DNA of 64,000 nucleotides from Prorocentrum cordatum (Eukaryota > Sar > Dinophyceae > Prorocentrales > Prorocentraceae), in contig CAUYUJ010015705.1 in assembly GCA_963575745.1 (NCBI GenBank), forward strand, positions 205,859 through 269,858, read 5' to 3'. The notes under the pieces were generated by a model. It searched no databases, was not told the origin of the DNA, and saw nothing but the letters and a program-made list of their open reading frames with translations. Shown one piece after another: positions 1-10,842 of the stretch (position 1 is the stretch's first letter; each line of letters begins with the position of its first letter). The position numbers and the translations under genes were made by a program.

Positions 1-283
1 GGACGCGCTGCGACAGCACGCTCCGCGGCATGGTGAGCGGTGCGGAGTCGTCCACGAAGTCAAGCTGATGTTGCTCTTCTCGGGGTTTCTCCGGCGCCCG
101 TGGGGCTGAGTGTGCGCTGCCAAAGCTGCAGTCAGGGCTTGGCACCTCGAACGTAATTTGCTACAGTCCGTCGAGGCTGCGTGGGCCCCCCGGGCCTGGC
201 ATTTCTGGCGTGGTCTTGATTAAGAAGCTGGCTGATCATTCGCTCCGCCGAGCAAAAAGACCGCTCTCGCTGAGATCCCCGCT
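1..283. other. left edge, no assignable gene
   Basis: I see no supportable coding signal here. The recombinase fragment that follows may extend into it, but no clear in-frame extension or motif is visible. Confidence 0.4.
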
Positions 284-594
284 TTGGGGCCGCTGTGCCC
301 GACGCAGTTGCTGCAGAGCTGGCTGCGTCTACGAGCCGAGACGCGCGGGGAGGTCGAGGGCTTTTTCTTCTTCTGCGTAACAGGGGTGGCCGATCTCAAG
401 CCTGTTTCCGCCGACACATTCCGGCGCATGCTCGCTCGCCACCTCAAATGCACAGGTGGGCAGCTACTCCCTGCGGAAAGGCGGGGCGCAGCGGTGGAAA
501 AACGCAGCGTCCTTGCCCGCGGAGCTCGTGCAAGGCCAGGGCGGCTGGTCGTCCATCGATGCGATGCGGAACTTCTACACGAAGTTTCCGCAGT
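284..594 (+). pseudogene. tyrosine recombinase, C-terminal fragment
   Basis: Two overlapping frames together give the C-terminal catalytic part of a tyrosine recombinase of the kind found in DIRS-like and Crypton-like elements. The first frame reads to about 450 (ending near ..RRMLARHLKCTG). The second starts there and contains YSLRKGGAQRW, with the conserved Arg of the SLRxGG motif, then GQGGWSS and NFYTKF, with the Trp and the candidate nucleophile Tyr, and stops at about 592-594. A single-base shift separates the two frames, so the copy looks broken. The N-terminal half is missing or lies before the window. It lies on the opposite strand from the recombinase at 14.4-15.8 kb and is clearly divergent from it. 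Confidence 0.6.
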
Positions 595-820
595 AGCTAC
601 ACGAGAGCGCCTGCTGGAAGCCGCCCGTGCTGCGCGCTCGGTTGCACAGCCGTCGGCGAGCCGACCGGCGAATTTAGATGCATTGCCTATCTGGCAGCGT
701 CCAATGTGATTCCTTTGTGCTGCGCAGTGGAAAACATTGAGACGGCTTGGCATCGTGCGCTAGCGTCCCCGTCGGTCCACGCTTCGCGCCATCCTCCTGG
801 ACGTGTGCCTCGTGGGGGTG

Positions 821-1395
821 GGTGGCTCTCCTCCTCTGGAGGCGCCGCCGTGGCCTGCGGCAGAAGCAGCACTCCCAAAAGAGCCACATCCGTGGCAGAA
901 GTAGTTTTGTACATTTCTTACGCTTCGCGTTCCTCCCGGCCGGGTGCCCTTGTCTTGGGTTTCCCTGGGGCCCCTGCGGCCTCTGGAGGCTGACAAATAT
1001 GGCGGCGCAAAGCGGAAAGCGTTTTTTCTTACGAGGCTGTGCATTCAGGAGATGTGGTTTTCGCGGCCACCCCATTTCATTGTTTTCCTCTTTACGCGCG
1101 CAGGCCTGGGAGGCAGTGCCGCGCGTCTCGCGGCCCCGCCCACCCTCCTTGTGTGGCGTGACGTGCTGGTCGCAATCCGCCCCCCTTCGGGGGAGTAGGT
1201 GGCTCTCCTCTTCTGGAGGCGCTGCCGTGGCCTGTGGCAGAAGCAGCACTCCCAAGAGAGCCACATCCGTGGCAGAAGTAGTGTTGTACATTTCTTACGC
1301 TTCGCGTTCCTCCCGGCCGGGTGCCCTTGTCTTGGGTTTCCCTGGGGCCCCTGCGGCCTCTGGAGGCTGACAAATATGGCGGTGCAAAGCGGAAA
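821..1395 (+). repeat. direct duplication, two ~198-bp copies 377 bp apart
   Basis: The stretch beginning GGTGGCTCTCCTC at 821-1018 recurs almost unchanged at 1198-1395. Both copies run through CTTACGCTTCGCGTTCCTCC to GCTGACAAATATGGCGG. The 180 bp between them are not repeated. Translations of the two copies are equally open in several frames, which reflects GC richness and not a gene. No coding sequence is supported between 595 and 1739. Confidence 0.85.
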
Positions 1396-1423
1396 TGCCA
1401 TGCCGTTGCCTCTTCTCCTGCCT

Positions 1424-1600
1424 CAGTTGGCTGGTTGGTTGGTTTGGTTGGCTGGCTGCCGCGTCGGCTGGTTGGCTGGTTGGGCGCGGCCGCCGTGTGC
1501 GGCGGCTCGCTCCTGCTCCGCGGAGCCTGGTTGGTTGGTTGTTTGGCCTTGGCTTGCGGCTGGGCGCTGCTGCTCTCTCTGGCTGGGCTGGTTGGTTGAC
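1424..1600 (+). repeat. GGTTGGCT-rich low-complexity tract
   Basis: This is an irregular run of GGTT and GGCT units (for example GGCTGGTTGGTTGG) interrupted by GC-rich spacers. It makes a Trp/Leu/Gly-rich open frame that I do not regard as protein-coding. Confidence 0.75.
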
Positions 1601-1739
1601 TGGGCTTCGTAGGCAGCCAGTCGCTGCAGCTTGTAGTGGCCGCTCACACGGGCGTGGCTGGTGGCAGCCGTCGCCGTCGCCTCCGTGGCGTCGCTTCGTC
1701 CTGTCGGGTGAGTGCTCGCGCGCGCGGCTGGAGCCGCCG

Positions 1740-2194
1740 GCCGGCCGCGTGGCCAAGGAGAAAGGCCGGCTGTACGTCGGCAGCGCGGGCGGCGAGGACC
1801 TCCAGAGGGACTTCCGACCCTCGTGGTCGAGGGTTCCTCGCGTCGACGCGCCAGTCGGCGAGGGTTCGGTGGCCGAGCGCCAGCGCCAGATGGCGGAGTT
1901 CAAACAGGCGCGCGCCGCCGCTGAGCTCGACTACCCTGGCTATTCGACGTTCCACGCCCACGTGATGGACTGGGGGGTCAAGCTCATTTTGATGAAAGTG
2001 GCGACTCCTTTGGAGATTCTTGGCTACACGATGCTGCTGACCAAGGTGGTCGAGGAGCACGGGGGGGTCCGCACGGCGTGCCAGTGTGACATTCTGGCGC
2101 GCACGTGCATGGCCAAGGGCCTCGAGAACGGCGATCCTGCGTGGAACGTTTACTTTTCGAAGCTGCACCAGGACACCTTGCGGGAAGGTCAACG
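1740..2194 (+). CDS. conserved exon, function unknown (possibly gag-like)
   Basis: The + strand frame from about 1740 reads as a normal soluble protein segment and not as repeat translation: KGRLYVGSAGGEDLQ near the start, an acidic/basic helical part (ERQRQMAEFKQARAAAELDY), a hydrophobic helix rich in Leu, Ile and Met, a Cys pair (ACQCDILARTC), and a charged end (YFSKLHQDTLREG). At the end the sequence GGGAAG|GTCAAC fits the AAG|GTCA-type donors seen elsewhere in this window, so I place the exon end at 2194. Downstream frames turn into repeat translation. I do not recognise the family. A retroelement gag is one possibility, based only on its mobile-element surroundings. The exon start is uncertain. 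Confidence 0.4.
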
Positions 2195-2870
2195 GCCGCG
2201 CCTCTGACGCGGCCAGGATGGCAGCCGGCATGGCAGGCGGCAAGGGTGGCAAGCCCGGCAAGGCTGACTGGGAGGGCCACAGAGAGAGAGTCCGCGGCCG
2301 GCAGCAGCTCCAAGAGGTCGTTGTCTCCAGCAACACGGCCAGGACCCAGAGATGGCAGCGCGGCCAGAAACCACGATGGACGGCTGGCCAGGTGCGGCTG
2401 GATTTTTCGCGGCCAGGAACCTGCAAACAAACTCAGCACGGCGCGAGGGTTTGGCAGCACGGCCAAGAGCCCGCGGGCATGGCAGACGGCCAGGGACCCA
2501 ACAAGGTGGCAGCACGGCCAGAGACCGCGACAAATGCGCCGACAAGGCTGGACAAGCGCGGCGCGAGGGTTTGGCAGGGCCAAAAGCCCGCGGGGATGGC
2601 AGCGCGGCCAGGGGGCCCAGGAAGGAACAGCACGCCCAGAAACCACGACAAATGGCCAGCTGAGCGCCAAAGAGACTGACCAAACATGGGCCGATGGTTT
2701 TGGCAGCACGGCCGAATGCCCGCGGGGATGGCAGCACGGCCAGGACCCTGAGATGGCAGCACGGCCAGAAACCACCAGAGACGGCCGGCGGCCGGAGGGT
2801 TTGGCACGGCCAAGAGCTTTTTGGGCATGGCAGCACGGCCAGGGACCCGACACACGAGGACCGGCGGTAA
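2195..2870 (+). repeat. dispersed GGCAGCACGGCCAG repeat cluster
   Basis: The motif GGCAGC(A/G)CGGCCA occurs about eight times between about 2353 and 2840 at irregular spacing, often followed by GAACCC or GACCC-like sequence and preceded by GCGGGGATGG. It lies directly after a probable splice donor, so it may be an intronic minisatellite. The open frames through it are low complexity. Confidence 0.7.
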
Positions 2871-3882
2871 GAAAGCGCAGCAACAGCCCACAGGACGGCA
2901 CTTGCGACTAGAAGAGCGCAATAGCACCCACAGCGGCAGGAGCAGGAGGACCCCTGCCAGATGCCTGCGCGCACGCCCTGGAAGAACGGCACCCTTCTGC
3001 GGCGACAGACCGACGTGCGCCCGACATGAGGGCGGGCCGCGGCCCAGAGTCAGCACGGACTCCGACGCGTTCGCGCAGGCACCAGGCGGACTGCGCCCGC
3101 TTGGGCGCCAGCACCGCCAGCGAGCGAGCCCCCCCCCCGGCCAATTCACCAACCAACCAGCCAACGACCGCGAAGAAGAAGAGCGAGGCGGACGGGAGGT
3201 GAGGCCGTCCAGGCGCGTGAGCCGCAGCCCCCTGCTGGAGGCAACCAGGCCAAGGGCACGCCCAGGGAGCCCAGAATCCGAGAAGCAGGGAGGCATAGAG
3301 ATTAGTGCAGCCCCGCCCTGCCGCTTTTCCTGCCCCGCAAACCGCTAGCGGCGCAGCCCGCGCCATTTTGGCCGCGCCCCAACCCTGGTCGGCCAATTTG
3401 CCCGTTGCCCTGGCTCAGCCCCGGCAGCCGCAGCTTGCGCCCCAACCCGCCGGCCCTGCCCGCCGCGCTGACGCCTGGGGCCCCGCCGTTTTAGGTAATT
3501 CGTTTTTTGAGCGGCCCGCTCTGACTCGACTCGCCGCTTGTGCTTTCGCTCGCGGCTGCTGACCAAAAAATCCACCAGCCTACCAAAACATGATCGCCAG
3601 GCGAGTTACTTTGCTGAGGCAGTGCGACTGCCGCCTTGGATGCTTTTCGGGGGTTCGGGGGGCGCGGGAAAATGTGATGCATGAGTTGCCAAAAATTTAT
3701 TGATCAGGTCGACCTGCGCCGTTTGGGCCCCATGGAAGTCTTCTCGGGGCCTTCTTCGACACATCTTGACCTGCCGCGGTCATGTCAACGGGGGAAACCT
3801 CCTGAATCATCATGCTGCCGATGCCATTCCGAACGGGTTTATAGTCGCCCCTAAATCGCGTAGCGATTTGGGGTGCAGTGAA
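2871..3882. other. no gene recognised
   Basis: GC-rich sequence without a convincing frame. A 10-base match to the middle of the dinoflagellate spliced leader (CCATTTTGGC, about 3363) is short enough to be chance. Confidence 0.4.
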
Positions 3883-5419
3883 ATTTTGAGGGGCGCTACG
3901 GCTCGACACATCCTGGCCTCTTGGTATCCTTACCTCCTGGCCTCTGGCTCACCAGGGTGAGCGCCCCCTGGGAGGAGCAGCTGATCTGTGAGTTGTGTTG
4001 AGATATTTTCCGCACGCTGTGCCCTCGCGGGTGGCGGTGTCGTCTGTCTGTTTGTCGTCTGTCTGTCGTCTGTCCGTCGTCGGTCTCTCCTCTGTCCGTC
4101 GTCTGTTTGTCGGCCTGGCCTGGGGGGGCTGGTGTTTCTCTTCGGGGCAGCGCTCGGCTCGGGAGGGCAAGTGAGTGCTGGACCTAGAGGGTTTTGTGGC
4201 CCGGGAGGGCAAGCGGCGGCTTCAGGTGGTCGCTGCGGTGTGCATGGTATTTTTTTCCCGCCCGCCCTCTCATGGTTTGCGTTTCGCTGGCGGGGCGCTG
4301 TGGGGCCCCCCCAGGAGCGCCCCTGCCAGCTGCGCGAAAGCTGGTTGCCAAGGTGCGTGCGGAAACGCAGGAACAGGCATGGGGGGTGACGATAAATGTA
4401 TGCCGTTTTTGTTTCCAATCATCCTGTGGTGTTGGGTCTTCGTTTTGAAGAGACGCTGCCCCGCGTTCTCCTCCTCCTTCCTTCCTCCTCCTACCCCGTC
4501 CCCCCCCACCTTGCCTTTGCTCTTCGCGTGTTTGTGTTGCGGCGCACCCCTCGCGCGCTTCGTGGCCCCATATGGAGTTCCACCTGAGGTCCCACTGGCG
4601 CGGCCCGCATGGCGGCGCCGCCCAATTTTGACACGCCCCTCGCACACTTCGTGGCCCCATAGGGAGCCTAACCTGAAGTCCCAGCGGCGCAGTTCGCATG
4701 GCGGCGCCCCCCGATTTTGGTACACCCCTCACACGCTTCGTGGCCCGATAGGGGGCTCCATCTAAGGTCCCAGTGGCGCAGCCCGCATGGCGGCGCCGCT
4801 CCATTTTGGCACCCTCACACGTTTCGTGGCCCCACAGGGAGCTCCACCTTAAGTCCCAGTGGCGCAGTCCGGATGGCGGCGCCACTTCATTTTGGCACAC
4901 CCTTCACACGTTTCGCGACCCCTTACAGTGATTTTGAGGAGCGCTACGGCTCGGCACATCCTGGCCTCTTGGTCTCCTTACATCCTGGCCTCTGGTTTAC
5001 CGGGGTGAGCGCTCCCTGGGAGGAGCAGCTGATCTGTGAGTTGTGTTGAGATATTTTCCGCGCGCTGTGCCCTCGCGGGTGGCGGTGTCGTCTGTCTGTC
5101 GGTCGTCTGTCTGTCGTCTGTCCGTCGTCGGTCTGTCTTCTGTCCGTCGTCTGTGTGTCGGCCTGGCCCGGGAGGGCTGGTGTTTCTTTTCGGGGCAGCG
5201 CTCGGCCCGGGAGGGCAAGTGAGTGCTGGACCTAAAGGGTTTTGTGGCCCGGGAGGGCAAACTGCCGCTTCAGGTGGTCGCTGCGGTGTGCATGGGATTA
5301 TTTTTTCGCTGGCGGGGCGCCGTGGAACTCACCCCGGAACGCCCCCGCCAGCTGCGCGAAAGCCGGTTGCCCAAGGTGCGTGCGGAAACGCAAGAACAGG
5401 TATGGAGGGTGGCGATAAA
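3883..5419 (+). repeat. ~0.5-kb direct duplication flanking a satellite
   Basis: Copy 1 (3883-4397) and copy 2 (4931-5419) are the same sequence 1,048 bp apart. Both start ATTTTGAGG, contain GGAGGAGCAGCTGATCTGTG and a GTCT/GTCC microsatellite, and end near CAGG(C/T)ATGG.GGGTG.CGATAAAT. Copy 2 lacks about 25 bp near its centre. The 89-bp satellite lies between the copies. Parallel open frames in both copies are consequences of the duplication. Confidence 0.85.
4547..4930 (+). repeat. 89-bp tandem satellite, four units plus part
   Basis: The anchor (C/T)TTCGTGGCCC recurs at 4558, 4647, 4736 and 4822, with a variant (TTTCGCGACC) at 4911, giving spacings of 89, 89, 86 and 89. Each unit also carries a GGTCCCA(G/C)TGGCGC-like core, ATGGCGGCGCC and ATTTTGGCAC. 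A single related piece lies near 6376, and a diverged inverted array at 8.39-8.77 kb. Confidence 0.85.
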
Positions 5420-5505
5420 TTTTAGGAAACCTTGTCTCCGTCTCGTAGACTCTCGCCCTGGGCTGTCGGTTGTCCAGCGCGCTGCCCCTTCGGCCGACGT
5501 CGCCC

Positions 5506-5777
5506 AGGCGTGATCCTGGACTGCGGCCGTCACGAGGTGTGGAACGGCTGGAAGGAGGACGACGACTGGCGGCTGGAGCTCTACGCGCTGCTATCGCGCG
5601 CCACGCGGCACGAGGACCTCCTGCTCACGCGGGCGCCGAGCATCGAGTTCTTCCCGGCAGGGCCGCTGGAGGGATTGCGGATGCAGCTGGAGCTGCTACG
5701 CGCGCGAAGCGGCCCAGGAGGGAGGCGACGGCCCTCGCCAGGGAGCTGGGCTTCACCGAGTTTATCCGCGAGGCTTG
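5506..5777 (+). pseudogene. SF1/Pif1-like helicase, C-terminal fragment
   Basis: The + frame reads ILDCGRHEVWNGWKEDDDW, then LYALLSRATRHEDLLLTRAP and EFFPAGPLEGLRMQLELLRAR. The segment LSRATRxEDLLLxRAP matches the terminal motif (Y/V-A-LSRA-x-LLL) of SF1 helicases such as Pif1 and RecD. After LLRAR a one-base shift is needed to continue as AKRPRREATALARELGFTEFIREA and reach the stop at 5775-5777, which is probably the true C-terminus. A probable acceptor (CGTCGCCCAG) lies just upstream. Upstream helicase motifs are absent, so this is a last exon or a relic. Pif1-like helicases occur both in hosts and in Helitrons, and nothing here separates the two. Confidence 0.5.
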
Positions 5778-6116
5778 ACTTGAAAAGCGACCCGCCCGAG
5801 CCTCGCCGTCTCTCGACGGTCTGATTGTTTGGCTTCGCGCCGCGGGCAACCCGCGCGCGTCGCTGGGGCCCTCTCGGGGCGACCAGCGCGCGTCGCGGGA
5901 AGTCCGCGCTGCGCTCTGCCCAGGGCCTCGCTCGCCCCCGTCGTCTCTATGCCTGGCGGTCACAGCACTGCCCGCTATCAGTCAGCCGGCTCTCTCTCTG
6001 CTCCGCGCAGCGGACGACCCGCGCGCGTCGCCGGGGCCCCTCCGCCCGACCGGCGCGCGTCGCGGGGGCCCCGTGCGGCGCCGCGCCCGCAGCTTCGGAC
6101 ATGGGCGCGCGCGGGC

Positions 6117-6129
6117 AAAGAGAGAGAGG

Positions 6130-6183
<54 letters not shown>

Positions 6184-6198
6184 AAAAAAAAAAAAAGG
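6117..6198 (+). repeat. (GA)n and poly-A microsatellite
   Basis: A near-perfect GA dinucleotide run is followed by a run of twelve or more A. Confidence 0.95.
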
Positions 6199-6499
6199 AA
6201 GCGGGCGCGATCATCGAGAGGAGCGCGCCGACATGCACGTCGACGCGTATGCGCGTGGACTGATTCGCACGCAGACTCACTTACAATCAGACTCACTCGC
6301 GCTCAGTCTCTCGCACGCAGACCTATCGATTTCGCTCGCGTCGCGTGCCCCGCAGCGCATCTCGGCGCGTCCCTCGCGCGGTTCGTGGCCCCGTAGGGAG
6401 CGCGGGCAAAGATGAGATTCATAATTGCGGTATTCACAACTGCGCATGGTTGGGTCCTTCGCTTGGATAATTTCTTTTTAGCATGTCCTGACTGGGAGA

Positions 6500-6604
6500 G
6501 GGGAAAAGAGGAGGAGGAGGAGGACGAGGAGCAGGAACAGGAGGAGGAGGAGAAAGAGGACGAGGAGCAGGAGGACGAGGAGGATGGGGAGGGGGAGGGG
6601 GGGA
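6500..6604 (+). repeat. (GGA)n-like purine tract
   Basis: Imperfect GAG/GGA triplets. Long Glu-rich and Leu/Pro-rich frames in it are artefacts of the repeat. Confidence 0.9.
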
Positions 6605-6779
6605 GTTGCTTGCGCTTTTGGATGTGTAACTCGTGGCCAATGCATGCCCGTACGGGCTGAAAACAATCATAAAATCATATTGCCCCGAATGAGAGAGAGG
6701 AAGGGGCGGAGGAGGAGGAGAAGGAACAGAAAAAAGGAGGCGGAGAGGTGTTGGTGGTCCTTGGGACTTATTGAAGCGT

Positions 6780-7470
6780 CGTTGATGCCTCGGGGGGGCC
6801 TCTTGGAGCCTCTTTGTTTTCTCGGGGGAGCCTCTTGGCGGCCTCTTGAGGGCCTCCCTGGTGATGCTGGGCACCTCCCTGGTGGTGCTGGGCCCCCCTT
6901 TGGGCTCTCTTGGGGCCATCTTGGAGGAGATCGATCAAAGAAGGGGGGGGGGGGAGGGGGGGGGGGGGGCAATTTAGGCCCCGCGCCTCGGAGGCTCCAA
7001 GATGACCTCCTGTCGGCCTCTTGGGCCGCTCTTGGGCGCTCTCGGAGCGCTTTGGGGCTGCCTTGGGGCCGTCTTGGGACCATTTGGGGGCCGTCTTGGG
7101 CCCATCTTGGGGCCGTCTTGGACCATCTTGAGGGCCAAGATGCTGATCGGAAACCCAGAAGCGAGAAGCCCAAACACCTTGATTTTCTTCCGGTGTTTGA
7201 AGGATGTTGGCCTCCTGGGGGGCCGGGGGGGGACTCGAGGGGCACTCGGAGCCCTCTTGCGGCTGTCTTGTGCCGTCTTGGAGGCATGTCGGAGGCCATC
7301 CTGAGCGATGCTGAGATCTCTTGTCCCTCTTGGAGGCCGCCTTGGGCCGCCGAGGGCCCTCCCAGAGCCATCTTGGGAGGTCCGCCGGCTCGGGCCCCCC
7401 CCCTTCCCAGGCCCAGGGGAGCGGGCAGGGGGAGGGGTTTACCCCTTCCCCTGGCATCGCTCGGACGGGT
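6780..7470 (+). repeat. G-rich CTTGG repeat family, copy 1
   Basis: About 0.7 kb made of variants of GGGGCCGTCTTGG, with landmarks in a fixed order: GGCCATCTTGGAGGAGATCGATCAAA, a G homopolymer, a unique-looking block ending TTGATTTTCTTCCGG, and GGGGGAGGGGTTTACCCC at the right end. The same order occurs in the insertion at 59.64-60.59 kb, which defines a family. The long open frames across it on both strands contain no recognisable domain. I did not find inverted ends for this copy. Confidence 0.7.
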
Positions 7471-7679
7471 GCATTTTTCCTTCTGCGAGGGCCATCGAGG
7501 AGCATCTTTGATCATTTGGCGAAAAACCACGCACGAAACCGAAAAAAAACTGAGGGAATGGACGTCCGAGCGATGGCGAGTTCCCCGAGCAGGGGAAGGA
7601 GAGGCCGTCGCGGGGAACTCCGTTGGACCATTCAGTCCGGAGACGCCCTGCGGGCTGGGGCGCCGTGCCGAAACGAGGG

Positions 7680-8170
7680 GGGCGCACCGCCACGACGAAA
7701 AGAAAAGAAAGGGTTCCGCGGCCGGGTTTGCCCTGGGAAGCCTCGACGGAGGAAGGCTCCCAAGGGTGGGTGGCTCAGGGGAGCTGGGGCTCAGGCTCAG
7801 GGGGGGGAGGGGGGGGGTTCGAGAGATGCTCCAGATTTCAAAAGGGAGGGGGTCTGGACCCTCCAAGACAAGCCATTTCAGACGTCCCCCGTGGGAAAAC
7901 CCTCCAAAACATCGTCCCCAGACCCCCCGGGCCCTCCAAGATAGCCTGGAAGAGACCCCCCCCGAAATGAGACCCCCCTCCCTTTATTGCGAAATCTCGA
8001 GTGCGAACCACTACGAACCACGACGAAAATAAAGGATTCCGCGGGCCAGGGGGGCTGCCATGGGGAGCCTGGACGGAGGGAGGGGTTCCAAGGAGGGGTG
8101 GCCCAGGGAAGCTGGGGCTCAGGCTCGGGGGAGGGGCCGAGGGGACGAACCACCACGAGCCACGACGAAA
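7680..8170 (+). repeat. direct repeats with ACCACGACGAAAA landmarks
   Basis: A module of about 100 bp occurs near 7680-7800 and 8000-8135: (A)CCACGACGAAAA, then GGTTCCGCGG or GATTCCGCGG, a GGGAAGCCT or GGGAGCCTGGACGGAGG block, and GAGCTGGGGCTCAGGCTC. A third ACCACGAGCCACGACGAAAA follows at about 8150. No gene is supported. Confidence 0.7.
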
Positions 8171-8384
8171 AGAGCTCTAGAGCACAGCTGCGCAAGAGAA
8201 TGAACCTCGCAAACGCGACAAATGTGCAAGGCGAAACGGAGGAGGACGAAAAAACACAAGAAACAAAAAACAAACAACAACTACAAAACAAGAAAAACAA
8301 ATGGGCACATGCGGAAGCAACCACTGGGATTGTCACGGAACGCGTGAGATGTAAGCCGCGCGCGCAAACATAGCGCATGCGGGT

Positions 8385-8770
8385 GGTGGCTTTCGGTGGG
8401 GCTCCTTCTGGGGCCACGAAGCGTGTGAGGGGTGTACCGACATGCGCATGCGTGACGCATGTGGGCGGTGGCACAGGAGTTTTCGGTGGTATTCCATTGT
8501 GAGAAAAATGCGCCGAAATTGATGTACCGCAGTGGGTGTGTTGGATGCATGCGGGTGGTGGCCTTCAGTGGAGTTCTTTCAAGGGTTACAAAAACGTTTA
8601 AAGAGTGTGCCGACATCGGCGCGCGTGACGCACGCGGTATGTGCCACTGGGACTTTCGGCGGAGTTCCCTTATTGACCACGAAACGTACAAGGAGTGTGC
8701 TGGAATGAGTGTGCGTGACGCATGCGGGATGCGTCATTGGGACGTTCGGCGCAACTCTTTTTCATGGGGC
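8385..8770 (-). repeat. diverged inverted copy of the 89-bp satellite
   Basis: Read on the - strand this array shows the same landmarks as the satellite at 4.55-4.93 kb (CTTCGTGGCCCC, then a GGGACTT-like core and the TGACGCATG-type junction). Equivalent positions fall near 8415, 8502, 8589 and 8678, about 87-89 bp apart. It is more diverged than the 4.6-kb array and lies in the opposite orientation. Confidence 0.7.
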
Positions 8771-10518
8771 TACGATCTGTTATGGATCATGACGGGCTCT
8801 GGGAACTTTTCGGGGCGCTTCTTAGGCAATCTCAAGACTCTCTCGAACCGTCTGGGGGTGCTCGTAAACAAGGCCCCCTGGCAAAATAGCTATTTACATG
8901 AAGAGCTGGCTTCCGCGCGTGCAAGGTCGCCGCTCGGATCCCGCGCGCGGGGCGAATGGGATAGCAATTGGGCCGAAATGGCTGTGGAAGAGGGGGCTTG
9001 AGGAGGAGGAGGAGGAGGAGGAGGAAGGATAGGAAAAAAAGGAAGAAGAATATGGATCGGGATGGGGAGAAGGAGGGAAGGAGGACGGGAGGAAGGATGG
9101 AGGAGGAGGTAGAGCCAACGTTGGTCCATTGGCAACGAAAACCCAAACGAAAAAGGTCGGGGACAGTTCCGTTTCTGGAATGGACAACGCTTGTTCCTGG
9201 ATCAAACCAGGAGAACAAATAATGAGATAAAGAGAGAGAGAGAGAGAGAGAAAGAGAAAGAGAAAGAGAAAGAGAAAAAGAGGGTGGGAAAAAACAAATG
9301 AAAGAACGTAACTGAATTTGTAAAGAAGAAAGTATACATGCTCCCTCACCATGGATGATTCGGACATGCGTGCCTTGGACACATTGTCCACACCACCGGC
9401 ACCATCAATACTCAGACAACATTTTGCCTGAGTGCGCATATGCAGGATATTTTGATGCCGGTCATTGATGCCGAAAAAATGCGGTTCCACTGTATCTCTG
9501 AAAAATCTTAGAATAATTTAGCCACAATTTTGGCGACAAATTGCCAGACTATGTCTCCATTGGAGATGCCGCGTGTCCGCGTATTCGGTTTGGATGAGGA
9601 CGTCAAGGAAAAAAAAAAGAACCCGTCCCGAATTGTTTCTGGTTTTGGCCAATCATTCCGCCACCCTGTATAACGAGTCCAATACGAGGTGGTTATATCT
9701 GTATCGGCCCTCTCATGGCCTCCCATGGAATGCCCGCCTGAATTGTTATGGAACCGCGTGCGTTAGCTCGTCGAGGGTTCAATACCTGGAGCTGTGAGAT
9801 TGAGCCCCCTCGCTTAGTCAAACAATATCGTTTTATCGATGCGTTCCTTCTCGTTTGGGTGTCTATTGCGCCTTTGCGTTGCGCGGGCGTTTTATGTTGC
9901 CGTAACTAACGTCTGGCGCCTGGTCCGAAAGTTAGCCCCAATTGCCCGCGTCGAATTCAAACATTTGTTGTGCCCACGCTACGGTGCGTAAGTGTTGTTT
10001 CTTTCTACTTGCCAGGTACACATGTGTTTATACCAGCATCGAATTAAGAAGCAGAAGTCAAGAGCCACACCCGCAAACCAGGTGTAGGTGAAATGGCGGC
10101 GCCGCTCGAAGGCCAAGCAGCGTCAAAGGAAGAGGGGGAGGAGACGAAAGGAAAGGACAGGAAAGGAAGGAAGAGGAGGAGGAGGAGGAAAGGAAGGAGG
10201 AGGAGGAGGAGGAGAAGGAGGAAACCGTTGGTGTTCATATGTTTACTTTGTAATTCGTCAAGACATTATAATGTCCAACCGACGCAGGTCGTCTAAGGGG
10301 ACAAGGATATTTGCTGAAAGTAATAATTGGTCGATGCTTCGGTCAGGCACTTGCCCCGAACCTCTTGAAATATTTGCCTCCAAGGTGCAACTAATTCTTT
10401 TGTGTGGTGTGTGGTGCCTACTGTCGCTGCCGTCCTCAATCCGAGAATGCGCATCCCGCATTTCGATATTGAAGGAAACCCCCAACCTGGCAGCAACAAA
10501 TTCCATAACTAATTATTA

Positions 10519-10650
10519 ATCCGGGTGTCCATATTTGCCGACACGGGTTTCCATAATTGACAACACGGTTTTCTATAATTGCTAACGCGAGTTTCTAGAA
10601 TTGCCGACGGGCATGCGTAATTGAACTTGGGTATCCGTAATTCACCGCTT
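10519..10650 (+). repeat. minisatellite, ACGGGTTTCCATAATTGCC-type units
   Basis: About five degenerate units of around 30 bp share CGGGTTTCCATAATTG or CGGTTTTCTATAATTGC. The same unit type builds the larger cluster at 53.2-53.8 kb. Confidence 0.7.
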
Positions 10651-10781
10651 TCGTTCTTGATGTTTTGTTTCCGTTGTTTTGGTTTCGTTTCCTTCTCTTC
10701 GTCATTCATCATTGTATAGTATGTCCCTTTTCTGCGTCTCACATCACATCAATAACGGTATCGGGAACCGAATTACGCGAT

Positions 10782-10842
10782 TGCACTTACGGGTAAGAAC
10801 TACGGGTATGAATTACACTCGTAATTCTTACCCGTAAGTGCA
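10782..10842. repeat. perfect 18-bp inverted repeat (fold-back)
   Basis: TGCACTTACGGGTAAGAA at 10782-10799 is followed after 25 bases by its exact reverse complement at 10825-10842. The loop contains a second inverted pair, GAATTAC (10810-10816) and GTAATTC (10821-10827), so the segment could fold as a long hairpin. Confidence 0.85.

Noticed and set aside
3355-3375. Spliced-leader relic at GCGCCATTTTGGCC
   Set aside because: Only a ten-base match, with no gene downstream. Similar CCATTTTGGC occurs in the 89-bp satellite.
6584-8032. 482-codon + frame and 399-codon - frame across the G-rich repeat
   Set aside because: Both consist of repeat translation (GGA, CTTGG units). No domain, and the sister repeat at 60 kb is not conserved as protein.
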